Assembly: GCA_027627225.1 (NCBI GenBank)
Contig: CM051030.1
Span: 24,064,727 to 24,128,726, forward strand
Source of the DNA: Congeria kusceri
Taxonomy: Eukaryota > Mollusca > Bivalvia > Myida > Dreissenidae
Length of the DNA: 64,000 nt
Direction: 5' to 3'
Shown piece after piece: positions 35,000 to 48,029 of this stretch. The notes beneath the pieces were generated by a model. That model searched no databases and was not told the DNA's origin. It saw nothing but the letters and a program-made list of their open reading frames with translations. The translations under genes and the position numbers were made by a program. The number at the start of each line of letters is the position of its first letter. Position 1 is the first letter of the stretch.

Positions 35000-37900
35000 T
35001 AAGCATGCACAGACATTTAGCACATATGCTTTTTTTCAACTATGGAAGTAAACAACCTAACATGGAGGTCATTACATGGCGAAGTACATGGGGATTATAT
35101 CCTTTTGATTTCGTGTTAGTTGAATGAATATATATTTAAAGTAGAAATATATTATTGAGGTATTCTTGCATTCCTTATCTTTTGAATCAATGAGATTATG
35201 AACAAAACATAACACGTGACTCTTTTGTCCAATAATGGTTTTCGCATGCAGTTTGTATGTATGGCTAGATGTAACAGTCAGCGGCGAAACCAGATTAATT
35301 GGTGTTTATCATGGCTAAATCTGTGATATACATGTAAATTCTGCAGATTTAATGTTCGGGTAACATAGCCCTACTCGTTTATTGGTCATATATATATAAA
35401 GCGATCATTTAATTCATCTTGCAAATGTCTTGTTTTCTGATGCTTTAACATATATTAATTGGTAATCTAATTCGAGATTATTTCTTTGCTGGATACACCT
35501 ATGATCAGCTGCTAATCATTCTGCATTGCTGCCATGGAGTCACACTAATGTATGTACAATTTGCATACACATGTATATGCATTTAACGTCAACACACAAA
35601 CTAATAAATGGGAATTGCAACTTTCTTTTGATGATGATAAACTGTAATTATTGTATAATATCATACAGTTGATAACGAGAAATTAGGTGTTTTTTTAATG
35701 TGATAATGAACAAATGCAGATAAATGTATATGGTTGTGCTAAATAATATTTCCAAATGTGACGTTTGAAAGAGATATTAACACAATATGGATTTATTTTA
35801 TTAGCTACCTTCGTTTTAAAATGCTAATGCTTATATCTCCATTATAACATTACCGATAGTCAGGTTTTTGCATAGTATTGAAGGACTATGTAACTGATTT
35901 AAATACGATGTTTCATTTGTATGCAATCCTTTTCAATCTTCTTTGATTTTTGCCTACATTTTTTAGAATGGTCACCCTACAATGCTGGATAGTTCGAACA
36001 CATAGAATGGCCAGGAAAATGAAAATGTATTTCAATTAATGACCTCAATCTTGAACTTCATCCTATTAATATTTTCTAGCATGCGCCAGATGCACAGGGA
36101 GTTTCGCTCTATAAATTGAGGCGGCGTTCTACTGCAGAGCGATGTCAGCATGCGATTCAAGCACTTGAAATAAGGTTAATTTTTAAATATGCATACACTC
36201 GCTATGCTTTTTAAAAGGTTTGGCTATATAGGCCATAAATGATAAAACTTACTTATTATCGACCAAATGCAGATGTTTTAATATTTGTTTTTTAGACGAT
36301 AGTCATCGTTTAGAATATAAACCGAAAGTAGCTCCGCTTAACGCTGACATGCCACGTGCAGTTTATTATAGCTAGTTTATGTTATACTTTGTCTTGATAT
36401 TATTACAAAAACAATCAACAACCAATTAAGTATTTATTTACTACATATCTAATCACTTGCCGCTAAAGTGCATGAAAGTAGTAGGGAATCACACATCCCG
36501 TATGTATGCCGGTTAAGAAAAGCCATAGTTTTTTTGTTTCTTTTAACGGTTATTTCTTAGGTACAGTTAATCATCGTCTAGTTAATGATCGGTATTTGTC
36601 ATTGAAGACATTTTAGCCATTGTATTACTTTATTTTTAAAATCAATAATTTGTCGAATGCACTTTTAAAAATTAAATATTGTTTGTTATTATCTGACCCA
36701 TGTTTTTAGGATGAGTCGTTAGATGTGGATATTTCATTCTTGTTCGATAGGAATTCAGTTGTAGGCCCTGTTCCATTATAAATGAGCGTAACTAACCTGT
36801 GATAGATAGCAAAATATTAAGTTGTGTATACAACAATAGTATTAAAATTATAAGTTAAAGTAAACGTAAAGGACTTTCTGTAAAAGGTGGGCAAAGAAAT
36901 AGATCTAGGACCTGAAGCTCGCCAAAATAGGTTGGGCAAAGGTGGTTTAGGGCTCAACCTGGACTCTGGGAAAAGAGAGAAGTGTTTGCAAATTGTAGGG
37001 AGTAGTTTTAACCAAATATTAACATTTGCTATAAAACATATACGAAAAAACTTCTCCCTCTGTTCAAAACAGGATAAATCATGATACTTAGGGAGACTAA
37101 AATCGACTGCCAAAATCGTCTTCTAGGATGAGCCCTGCTATTCCAAATAAACATTATCTGTTTAATTTTAGCCTAAATTAACCACGGTTTTAATTAGAAA
37201 CACTTACATTTGCCTTACGTAATGAATGTAGTCCTTTATCTAGTGACAATGCCATATAGATGTATATCCATTTTAAATTCATTTGCGCAATTTCGAGTTT
37301 TAAATTTGCAAGAACAAGTAAGCTGTATGAATTTGATTTATTCATAAAGGAAACAAAACGTCCCTTACCCTTACCTTTAAAATATCTACTGAAATTGTAC
37401 AGGCCTGACAATGGATCTCACAATGGATCTGATGATATAATGATATAATGGTAATATTAAGAAATGTTTTCTAAAAGGCTCAAATATTGGCCGTATATTC
37501 GTAACCCTTTCGTTATAGCAATTATTATATTTATTATGATAATTGCACACTCATTGAGCTTGAACCTGCCTGCCTGTAGACAAAATCTCTCCAAAACCCA
37601 TTGCTAGAATTTGATGAAACGTTTCAGAAATTAGTGATACCAAGCCTAGTTGTGCATAGCAAAAACTAGTTTCGGACTGATTAGTTTTACCGAGTTATGA
37701 CCCTTTGTATTATATCATTATAGTGTATATCAAATCAATTAATATCTATCCATGCATGCGTTATCTATTCAATTGTACAATTACTATAAGCACATATGAT
37801 TTATCTTATGCAATAAACATATTGAAGTTGTTGTTGTATATACATAATTGTGTGTACACTCCAAAATCATTGGCGAGAATCGAACGAAACATGATAGAAA

Positions 37901-38650
37901 TGATTGATAACAAGCCTAGCTGTGCATGACGCCAGCCAAGAGATTAAAATAGGATTTTTTCACAGAGTTGTGGCTAGTTATTTTCTTCTTCATTTTCAGT
38001 TTAAAGACAATACAATATTGCGCTAACATGTTTCGCTTGCAATATTGTTTCCAGAGTTATAGCCCTTGGTTTTTACAACTGGTTATAAGTATATGACACT
38101 TCTCAGGATGATTGATAGTTACAGCTTTATCAAACCAAAATACGTTTATAGTCCTGCGGCAAAGTGGTGTGAGGGGATTATTCATCACCTTCAGTGATTT
38201 GTTTGTATTAATCTTACGTTGTTGTTTTTTATTAAATATAAATGAAAATTTGTTATTGGAAAATTAGTGGATGAAAAATACATTTTTTACACTCTGAACT
38301 TCAAGGGAGTGTTGCTACACTTGGCTATTGAAGTATTACTCGACGTTTGGCTTCAGCGAACATAACTGTTTTGCCAAGGTACAATACTTTATTTAAGTAA
38401 AATTTCCGTTCCGAGGATATCCACTTCAAAAGTTAACATTCAAATACAATTATGGAGACAGTCTAAGCTAAGAACATGATTTCGAGACATTTAAAATTAA
38501 ATTATCAATAAACATCGGTTGGGATATTAAGGCGATGATAGTTTGCTCAATGGTAAAGAGGATATGTAACGTTTGGTAAATTTAAGAAGTTGTTGGCCTT
38601 TTATAAATTAAGTTCTTTTATGTGTCCATTATATTATACTGTTTGTTACA
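35000..38650. other. AT-rich intron-like DNA and dispersed repeat
   Basis: No supported exon. 36296-36370 starts after a ttttttag acceptor with DSHRLEYKPKVAPLN before a stop and could be another Ig-linker relic, but this is weak. 37540-38100 is a two-unit dispersed repeat (aagcctagttgtgcat / aagcctagctgtgcat). Confidence 0.35.
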
Positions 38651-38658
38651 CTTAATTG

Positions 38659-39604
38659 TACGGTAGCAAAACCTAGACATGAGAGGATTTTATTTTACTC
38701 GTGGCCACGACTTAATTATCTCTTTGCAACGAGTAAGTCATGGTTATGACATAAAGTCGTGGCCTCGAGATAATTAAATCGTAGCTACGACTTAGTTTAC
38801 TTCATCAAACGTTAATTTAAACGGGTTATTAAGAAGGTCATTTCAATCGACGTTATTTAATAATTTGAAATAAAGCCATTTGTTTATGCGTTTAGGTTAA
38901 ATTCGCATATCAACAAATTTACGAAATAATCATAACTGTTTGCTCATTTTTGTTTTAGCTTTTGCGCGTACAACAATTTCTTCAAATGCACCTCCTGAAC
39001 TAAACTACTCCACAGAAACTAATCCTGAGGGCTCCGTTTGAGATGTTTTAAAATAACGTGTGTCTACCAAAAACATACTATGGCAATGAAAAGCCAATTC
39101 GTGTACCTGGGTGACACTTGACAAAGTTCTTTGAAACCTTACTGATTAGTTAATCATCAACTAGTGTTTGGAAGTGACTGTAAATATAAAACCTTTCAAG
39201 CCAACTAAGAATGCTATGAATGTTAGTGTTTCGATACAAATGATACTCTATGACGGTTGTTTGAAGCAAATGAATATTTGCCTTGAAATAGCAAGCTATA
39301 GATTCATACACTATTATGCATTTTGTATATTACTAGTTTCTGCTGAACGATAATGTATCGTTATGTCCACTTTAAGGTACTTTGATTTCATTTTCTATAC
39401 TTACACTCTTTGATAATCCTTAAATTAAAAGCACATGGACAATAATGTAAGTACATGTATTTATTCACTGTTTTGTATATACTAGACACATCGTGAATCA
39501 ACGACTTACTAACTCTGCCACAAGATAACGTTAGTCGTGGACACGACATACTATGTCGTGGACATGAGTTAAAAATCATACGATGCCACGTCTTTGCTAC
39601 CGTA
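38659..39604. mobile_element. Segment bounded by inverted CGGTAGCAAA ends with TA flanks
   Basis: The left end is TA-CGGTAGCAAAACC and the right end, reverse-complemented, TA-CGGTAGCAAAGAC. Both arms carry the tcgtgg-cacgac motif in inverted orientation. This is either one 946-bp TA-flanked element or two related copies in opposite orientation. A decayed Ig exon lies between the arms. Confidence 0.5.
38959..39160 (+). pseudogene. Decayed immunoglobulin-domain exon 4
   Basis: After a tgttttag acceptor it reads ARTTISSNAPPELNYST, then ETNPEGSV and a stop. A second frame gives DVLK and a third ITCVYQKHTMAMKSQF. NPEGSV...LKITC is the A'-B strand signature of an Ig domain with its first cysteine. 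Two frame changes and stops are visible. Confidence 0.4.
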
Positions 39605-40635
39605 TAATGATCTACTCATGTTTTCTTTAATAATGTCATCCATTCTACGAAGGCTCGATCCTTCAGGAGTCGCTAGAAGGCAAGGCTAGATTACCGAGTA
39701 ATAGATCGAAGAACTTACGTAAACAAAGGACCCAATTATCTTATTCACATTAATGGTTATAATAAACTCAAACGATATGGATTTCCTCCAATTCATAGTG
39801 CATTGGTGGGTAATGAATTAGTTTACTACAAGACAATGCATAATGACAATTATTGCATCTTTATAGTACACACGAACGAAATAATGTTCCTGATTTTTCC
39901 GCGTAACGAAATGCCATAGTTGTTTACATGTGTGCACCACGCGAACGCTCTAAATGCATTTAATTCACAATAGAGCAAACTTATTAACGTAATTAATATA
40001 ATGGTAATGAGAATGTAGTAAGATAACAATATAGACTACTTGACATAAATATTGTAAACACATAATTGATAATAATTATGTGGTGAAATATCTATTCCAC
40101 TGTTGAAGGTTCTCACGTCGCATTCTATTGTTGAATGAAGCAGTTTCGAACAACAATCCCAGCATTGTAGCCACATTCTTCTTGAACTACTTTTCTGAAA
40201 TTAATGGTTTGTTTAATAAGCTTATTCACTTTCACGAATTACCGTGGCATTTTCTGGTAGTAGTTTTACTTGATATTATCAACACACTTAATACGAACTG
40301 AAACCGAAGCTGATCATTACCGAAAATAATAACATACTTGCCATTTCACATCGAAAATTTGCTATTAGAAACAATTGCGACCAACAGAGGCGTAGGTTAA
40401 GTTTCATCTCCTCAGTGTGCTATAGTGTGCACATCTCCTCAGTGTGCTATAAAATTGTGGCTTTCAGTCACATTGGCCAGTATGTGATCGATGGTGGATC
40501 AAATGCCGACAGCATAAAGGCGGTATGCAGAGACTAATCGGGTCTAATATGATTGAAACAGCAAGTGTACTATGGTAAAATATTGACGTTACGTGCTCAT
40601 AATGATTTACATTACGACTTCTTATTAACTTTCAG

Positions 40636-40773
40636 CGGTTCATAGGTGTGTACGTATGGACGGTGCACAGAAAATATTTTGGTGCAGGACATCCAGAAGT
40701 CATTTCGATGGGATCATATAGATTATATGGCAGCAGAAAAAGTGTTATTAAAAGTCCATCGCATTCAAACCAG
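40636..40773 (+). CDS. Open exon, possibly the membrane-proximal part of the Ig gene
   Basis: Bounded by actttcag| and ccag|gtatga, 138 nt, phase 0-0, with no stop. It encodes RFIGVYVWTVHRKYFGAG, then a segment with YRLYGSRKSVIKS. I do not recognise the family. Position downstream of the decayed Ig exons suggests a link, but that is inference. Confidence 0.3.
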
Positions 40774-40979
40774 GTATGAGTGTTTCACTTGTGTATGTCT
40801 TTAAACTATACATAATGACTTTTGCTTACAATACATAACGATTTTTGCTCAGCCAAGTTACTTCATGAATGCCAACGACCTTAAAACAAGCACATATACG
40901 GTTATTTCTATGAACCCAAATTAATTTTACTACATATTCTATATAAAAACATTGGCAAACAGCAATTTTATGAACAATT

Positions 40980-42016
40980 AGTTGTGACATTTCACAGAAC
41001 TAACTTTGCCTGTAAAGGTTATAATATTGTGCAATTTACTGTTGCATTACAAAACAGAGTCATGGGATGGTTTTTCCTGATGCACCCTGATGACGTTGAC
41101 GACGAACAAAGTTATACCCATGTGTCTGCCGAGATATTCAGGCGACACAAACATTTTAACCACAATATCAAAGCTCAAAAGGGGCATAAATCTGAAAAAA
41201 ACACCAAAACAAACAGGGTTATTGATGATTGTTTGGTGGAAGATGTTGATAGTAAACAATATTTCAAGTTTCCAGTCGACACATTTGATAGTATTCAAGA
41301 TATTGGAGTTTTTATATTTACAACTTCAACCAACGCTGACGCTGGGGCAAAGTACACTCGCTCTACGTATTCTTCAAACAAACTAAGAATTGTTTTTGTA
41401 AAACAACTCATATTTAAAATTGGACAATATAATTGGATATTATATGTGTCTCTGTTCAAAGTGACCTTTGACCCACTGACTCAAAATTAATAGGAGTCCT
41501 GTCTGGTTATGACAAACCATGATGAATCTACAATCACTTGTTCTCCTGTAACTTATCACACAACATATTATAAAAATTAACAGTGATATTGAAATCCGAC
41601 ACAAATCAACACGCAAGGGCCAACCAATATATAAGGTTAAATGATCTTAGATGATCAAATGTCTAAGTTTTCAGCCAGATAGTCACTATATAAGTATGTG
41701 TACATTAAATGACCACTAGGGCGGGCCAATATTGACCACAACGACATGACTTGAACAAACTTGGTTGAAGGCAATTATGCAAAATACCAGTATCTAAGTT
41801 CTCAGACTTGAGGTTTCGGACAATACTTTTCAAGCTTATACTCGTATACGTCAACTAGATTTAAAGAAATCTGATAAAGGACCATTAAAGGAACATTCAT
41901 GCCAAGTTTTTAAACTTCCACTAAACGATGCAGTTGATGTGTTATATAAAGCATAATGCCGACGATGCTTAACCAAAACCTCTGATCAAAAGAGCTCACC
42001 CTCAGGTGAGCTAAAA
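40980..42016. repeat. Composite dispersed bivalve-type repeats
   Basis: 41180-41350 has aaaggggcataaatctg and gacgctgacgctgggg; 41450-42016 has gtgacctttgacccac and ends in the hairpin gagctcaccctcaggtgagc. The 168-codon plus frame at 40984-41490 runs across these repeat motifs and is not a gene. Confidence 0.6.
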
Positions 42017-42019
42017 ACA

Positions 42020-43400
42020 TACGAAATGACTAGATCGAGTATACTACAAATACACACATACCAAAACTACGTACATGAAGTGATAATTATTTTCAAACAA
42101 GAACAGAACAATAATTGTCAATTAATTTCATTTGTCATTTAAACCAAACATTTGTCATAGAAAGCACTTATTCTATGTTTATTTATAAATTATATCTGAG
42201 CAAGATATAAAAGGTTATTCTAACAAAATAATATTGTATACAAACAATGTGGTATGCAGCAAAATGAGGTCTTCAACTTTTATTTGACAACAGCGATTTT
42301 TATCAGTAAATTCCCGATTAGGGTATAACAATACAACATTGACATCAAATTATCAACATTTACTATTCTGACATTTACAGTTAGCAAAACAATATTTGCT
42401 ATAAAACCCATCAATAATCAAATGCACATTCCTCACAACAAGCTTTTAGTTTTGATTTGTCTTCATTACTCAATATGAATATTGAAATTTAAACCGCTTT
42501 GACACTGAATAACAATTTCCTGAAAGTTGAAATTTATAAAAAGGCAAATGTTTGGTGATGCACATATTTGAAAAACATCTTCTTGATGTTAATAACATGA
42601 TACATATATGGAAGAACATTTGACTAATATTTTTTAGAGGTCGTATGATTTTGAAAACTGAATGAAAACATATAAAATCATAATAAAATCGAACAAAAAT
42701 AAAATTTAAAAAAGCTTAGACTTGGTTCCCCAGCATTTGTAAGCTTCAATTTGAAATCATTTTCATATAAGTACTCGTACAGATTAAAATATATGTCACT
42801 TAAAATCGAGAAGAAAGATTTAAACATGGGCAAAATCTGATATTTTAAAAAATGTCATACCCTAAAGTAATTTTCATTTCACTTGCATGTTTTAATATAA
42901 AATAAATTGTTCAAGAACAATAAAAAATGCTGTCATATTTCACTTAAATTGAATATCATTTTTTAACACAGTAAATCCCTGCTAATTGTGACATATTGTC
43001 AAATGATTCAAACTGAGGTAACTTTCTTGCCAACCTATTCTGGTTGACAAAGGTAAAGCATAACTAAAGTAAGTAAAACACAGTTATCATTTAAAATCTG
43101 TACATGTAGGGCAAGGTATTTAAAATGTGTCATGTTTGATAGCATGTTCAGGCTAGAATTCTGTCCTTAAGACATGGATGCCCCACTTTAATAATATTTT
43201 CAAGGGCCACAACTATTGTCAGCCTAAATGAAATGTAAAACACCCCCCTACCCAAAGTAGTCAAAAGTAACGAATAGTCCTATAATGACTCGCTAGTGAA
43301 CAGTAATACCTTTAAAGAACCATGCAACACTATTTTCAGATCATTTCTTCACAAATTCAAGGGCTGCAACTATTGTTGTTTTAAGTTAAAAAAGTGCACA
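42020..43400. other. AT-rich DNA, nothing recognised
   Basis: Downstream of the HECT-like relic on its strand. No coding or RNA signature found. Confidence 0.4.
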
Positions 43401-43403
43401 ACT

Positions 43404-43660
43404 TCATGCACATATGCAACTTGAACAGGCTAGACCAAGGCCAGGAGAGTTTAAAATTCCAAACACCATCTTCTCTTTGAATTCAGAGTGGGACTCGTGT
43501 AATGGTAGATGTAACTCTAGTGCACACGTATTTGTCTTTGGAAAAAAGGAGTTGGTGAACTTGATTGTTGGTTCAGGGTTGAATCAAAGTGGCGGTGCCT
43601 TGTCTGCTCCAGTAGCAAATGCGAGGATGTCAGACAGTTGTAAAGAGCCATGCTCTCCCT
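43404..43660 (-). pseudogene. HECT-like C-lobe exon with catalytic Cys and one in-frame stop
   Basis: From tcttgcag| the frame runs 85 codons to TGA at 43404-43406. One internal TGA (43584-43586) falls where A-P-P-L-G-F is expected, consistent with GGA to TGA. The catalytic region TNTCALELHLPLH is intact. A single point change separates this exon from an open frame, so decay in this exon is light. The 85-codon plus-strand ORF at 43414-43671 is its shadow. Confidence 0.72.
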
Positions 43661-46600
43661 CTGCAAGATAAATAAAAATGCAATTTGAGCCAAATGCTTC
43701 CTCTAGTATCTTAAATACGATTCTTATTTTAAGACAAACTCAAATATGTTTTCTATTAAAATTTGTTTTTAGACAAAAACAAAATATGCCCCTACGCCAG
43801 TTTGGCAGCAATGCTATTTCTTTCTACAACTATATGTCAGTCCAAGTCATCAAGTAGTTCATGTCCTTCAAGCAATGCAAGATATTAAAGGAAAACATGT
43901 TGTTTTTTTTAATATAGAAAAGTCCATATAATGAACAAATGCTGAAATGATGATGGTATAAATGTCTACATTTATGTGCATCCGATTAATATATACTATT
44001 CTAACAAATGATGGCTTATAATTAATAATTTCATTTAGTACAAGTACTTGAAAAGGTGAAACAGCCAGATAATATATTGTACTTAATGAACACCAGTAAT
44101 ACTTTTATATAATACAATCAGCAAGAGTAAGGGTGAAAATAGCCGAATACATTATGAGTGAAGAGAACACTAGTAATGGGACATTAAGTGTACATTTATA
44201 AAAAATGTTTAATACACAGATACATATATATAGGGAAGTTTTTTTTTCAAAATCATTGTGTCCTAAGCGAAATTGATTTCTTTAATCTTACTGAAGCTGT
44301 TAAAGTATTACATTTACGACAATGTTAATTTTGAATGGTATGGGCAGGGGAAGGACAGACAGATATAATTCATCATTCTATAAGACAGTTTACAAAACCC
44401 AACTACCTTTTATTCTTTTATTCGTGCATTACTACCCTGGTGGAAATGATGAATTTGGTTAAATATTACTTCTATAACATTGGCTGTCATATTTTCCTCG
44501 CCATCAAAAACAAATAGAGTTCTCATAGTTTATGGAAATGTTCTACAAGTTGAACGCACTTCAAGGGTATCCAAGCCTTCTGGCAATCTGATCAAGAAAA
44601 AAGTCTAAAAATGTTAAAAATACAGTACATCAATGACATCACTTGCCATTTGTTTTTACTATACATTTGCAATATACTTTAATGTATGTAATATAGTAGC
44701 TATCATGGAATGTCATTACTACCACAACAACATTTTGTTTTACACAAGCCAAGTATGAATATGAAATTTTAATTCCATAAGCTTAGAAAGTAGTTGATGA
44801 CCATGAAGGGCTTACATTATGAAAACATTAGCCAAACGATCTGATTTCAATGCTTGCCAGTTTGTTGTTGAAACTTAACCTTAGGCAAATTCGTCATATA
44901 GGTAAAAGTCTAATATGTAACTTTGGAACAGGGTGGCACAAGACAAATTGATTCCTATAAAACCCCCTCAAACTTGTTGTGTGGGGGTATAAATAGGTCT
45001 TCACATGAAACAAATATAGCTTATGTTAATGTTTCTGCACTGTTGAAACATTTATTACTTTTGGGCATCCACAACTGAAAACATTGTAACATTTTAACAT
45101 TTATTCAATACAAATCATTAAACTGCAAATATCTGATTCACTGTAGATGTTTAAAACCCTGTCTATTTACGTGAATGGAAGGTATATGTAGCATTGAACA
45201 ATGTGCAGAAACTTACTGCTGCAGAGCAGTGCTTAACCGTCCGAACACTAGGAATGAAAGGAAGATATTCACTAGTTTGTCTTTCTGCTGTACATTATTT
45301 GTATTTCTTTAACAGCCAGCTGTGATGAGTAATGCTGCCATATCATCCATCGTTTCTAGCAATTGCTCAATATTTTCTGCATTCTGGATCTAAATATATT
45401 AAATGGTATAAATGATGGCTCTCTCAAACAAGATGCACAAAATAACAAGGAATGAAATACTGAAACACTGTGTACAAATTTACATAAACAACAGTGCACT
45501 GTCAACAGTTTACTGTCAACAGACTACTTGTTACTATTTATTGACTACTTTTTATTGATTACTGTCTAGCGGCCTCGTACCACATTTAATTTTACAACCC
45601 ATACCACGATATATTACTATATGTATATATTGGTAAATATTAATTTGATGAACATTAATAAATGATCATATGTTAATCAAACAGAAAATTAAGAGACTTT
45701 CAAACATAAAACAATATTGAGGAGTTTCAAAAACAAGAATTTAATGAGAAAAACTAATAACTCTGACATTCTTAAAATGACTGAGGTTTGAAACTACCTA
45801 AGGGTCAAGACATATCTGTGAACATGATTATCATTTATACCTCCAACAAATGGGAATTAACTGCGTGCCGTGTCTACTGTGTAACTGTGTACTGCTCACT
45901 GCTTAGTGTCTACTTTCCATACAGCCTATACCTGCATTGAAGGAAATCAATTTGATCCCACAACAGTTCAATCACAAGAAAGTCAAGAAATTTATTAAGA
46001 CAATTAGACCCTAGGTCAATTACAGTAAAGAATGTTAATCAAAACGGGTCTACTTCTTCTGGATGAGGACGGTAAGCAGTAGGCAGTAAGCATTAGACAG
46101 TGCACCTTTGTTTACGGTATTCCATACTCTACAACTTTCTTCAGAATCATTAACCATCCTGAAATTGGGAACATTTTCAAAGTTTTTTTTAAGCTGTCAC
46201 TAGGCAATGTTTAAAGAGGACAGCCAGAACATTGCCCCAAAAGCTAAAGACAGACAGATCGTGAATTATCAGTGATGGTTATAAATGCCGCCACTACAGT
46301 ACTTTGACACAAAACAAAACAAGTGTGTAAGTGTCCCAAAGGGTGCAAATTATTAATGGAGACAGACTCATGTACCTATTAACTTGATACATATTTTGTC
46401 TAATGCTTAACATCTACACTACATGTTGATTATGTGTGTGATATTTCATTAGAGTTCCTTTAAAAATATAGAAGTAGTTTACTCCACAAATGTTCTGCAA
46501 CAGACCACCGACTTACAAACCAAGACGACTCCTTTATACTCCCTTCAAATTGCATTTGCAGGTATATAATTAAACAATACTTATGGCGTGTGTTCATCGT

Positions 46601-46666
46601 CGGTTACAAACAGTAACTAAGTTCGAAAAAGCTATAATTTTTCAGGTACATTTTAAATTATTTTAC

Positions 46667-46859
46667 CCCAATAACTTGCATCCGTAGCTCAGGATCTGTT
46701 ACATGCTGAGGTGTTACTTGTCCTTGAGCTATGTTCAATCCATACACCAAGTAAAATTGTATATTACTTCTGAGAAAAACTTCGGTGCTGGTCCTCCACG
46801 GCAAATGGGCAATGCCATAAAAATACCGCCATCCATTAATATACCGCCGAAATGAACAG
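46667..46859 (-). pseudogene. HECT-like N-lobe exon with frameshift
   Basis: Bounded by TTTCAG| and ATTGGG|GTAAAA. The first half, with MALPICRGGPAPKFFSEV, is typical of the GGPAPxF segment. The second half is in another frame (YLVYGLNIAQGQ, then DPELRMQVIG). The shift lies in the aaaatt run near 46755. Confidence 0.7.
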
Positions 46860-47039
46860 CTGAAATGAAACAAATGGTAAAGATGGCCTTTTATCACATA
46901 CCTTTGCAAGACTTTAGAGAATGAATGTAAATATATAATTAACTATTAAAGAAAACAAAACAAAACAATGCAAATTCAGTGAATTGATATCCTCAGCGAA
47001 ATATAGATTGGACTTCAATATAAAAATTTAAACTATCTG

Positions 47040-48020
47040 TAATATAATACGTTTTTTTTTTTTTTTCCAAAATTCTCAACTGTTTTTCAGATGTGGTTCC
47101 AGTTGTATTTAGATAAACAAAGGGCCAATGAATTTAGTGTTCAATCCTCAATCTGGCTGAAACTTGCACGGCTGCAATTCCATATGTCATTCAACTTTCG
47201 TATACAGTTTTATCCCAAAAACTTTTAACCCTAAACCCTTTCTCAGATATGGCTTTAGATGGACAAAATCACGAAATTTTGAATAAAAAAAGGCCATAAC
47301 TCTGATGCTCATTCCGCAATCTGGCTTAACTTTCCATATGGAAGTAAATATTTGTGTCAAGACTTATCCAAACAATTTGAACCGTTTTCAGATATGGCTC
47401 CAAACGGACAAACGCTCTAAAGTTTCAATAACTAAGGGCTATAACTATGATGCTTATTTGTCATTCTGACTGAAACTTCGGACATTACATTGTCTTTAGT
47501 TTGTTGCAGTGTTTTTTGTGTGGTCTTTGTGTTAATGGTTGTTGCTTGTAGCTGTGTATTTGTTTGAAATGCTGGTGTCTATGATAGATGTGTTGCCTGC
47601 CAGATATTTTGTCTTTAGTATGGTTAATAGTTCTTAAGGTTTATTAGAACATGGAGCACCTAAATGGGTGCAAACAGCCAGGCAGAATGCTTGCTTGAAT
47701 GGAAATCAAGTTTTTGGAAAATGTTAAAAGTTTTATTTTAACAGCCCTACAAAGTTTCATTACTTTTTGATCGGATATCATTTTGCTATTCAAGTTTAAA
47801 TACACAATGGTATTTAACTAGTGTGCCTAAAATTGATAGGGATCCTCTCCTGGTCATGTTTAACCACTGCACCACGTCTGAAGACTCTATGACTAAGCAT
47901 TGTCTAGATTTGATCAGACATCGTTTTGCTGTTCTTTGTCAATATGACCTTGACCCAATTATCCCAAAAGCAATAGGCATCATCTACTGGTCATGACCAA
48001 TCATCTAACAAAGTTTTAGG
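47040..48020. repeat. Dispersed bivalve-type repeats
   Basis: 47090-47450 repeats cagatatggctttagatgg / cagatatggctccaaacgg and aaaggccataactctgatgc. 47840-48010 repeats gatcctctcctggtcatg / catcatctactggtcatg. Upstream of the HECT relic, no exon was found between these blocks. Confidence 0.55.
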
Positions 48021-48029
48021 ATCCTTTGA

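Larger units (their letters stand above)
43404..46859 (-). pseudogene. Decayed HECT-like E3 ubiquitin-ligase gene (3' part)
   Basis: Five minus-strand exon remnants line up in order with a HECT-type domain: 46667-46859, 45314-45389, 45217-45247, 44532-44587 and 43404-43660. The first four join in consistent phase. Seen in order: HFGGILMDGGIFMALPICRG then GPAPKFFS; a frameshift; TPQHVTDPELRMQVIG; IQNAENIEQLLETMDD; FGRLSTALQQLPEGLDTLEV; GSLQLSDILAFATGADKAPP; FPKTNTCALELHLP; FKEKMVFGILNSPG. HECT enzymes transfer ubiquitin through a catalytic cysteine in an x-T-C-x context before L-x-LP, and TNTCALELHLP fits that. The layout resembles G2E3-like or transposon-associated HECT proteins of invertebrates. 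A frameshift near 46755 and TGA at 43584-43586 disable it. The 5' part was not found. Confidence 0.72.

Noticed and set aside
40984..41490. 168-codon plus-strand ORF
   Set aside because: It crosses dispersed repeat motifs (ggggcataaatctg, gacgctgacgctgggg, gtgacctttgaccc) seen elsewhere in the window; no family resemblance.
43414..43671. 85-codon plus-strand ORF
   Set aside because: Antisense shadow of the HECT-like C-lobe exon, which has clear motifs on the minus strand.
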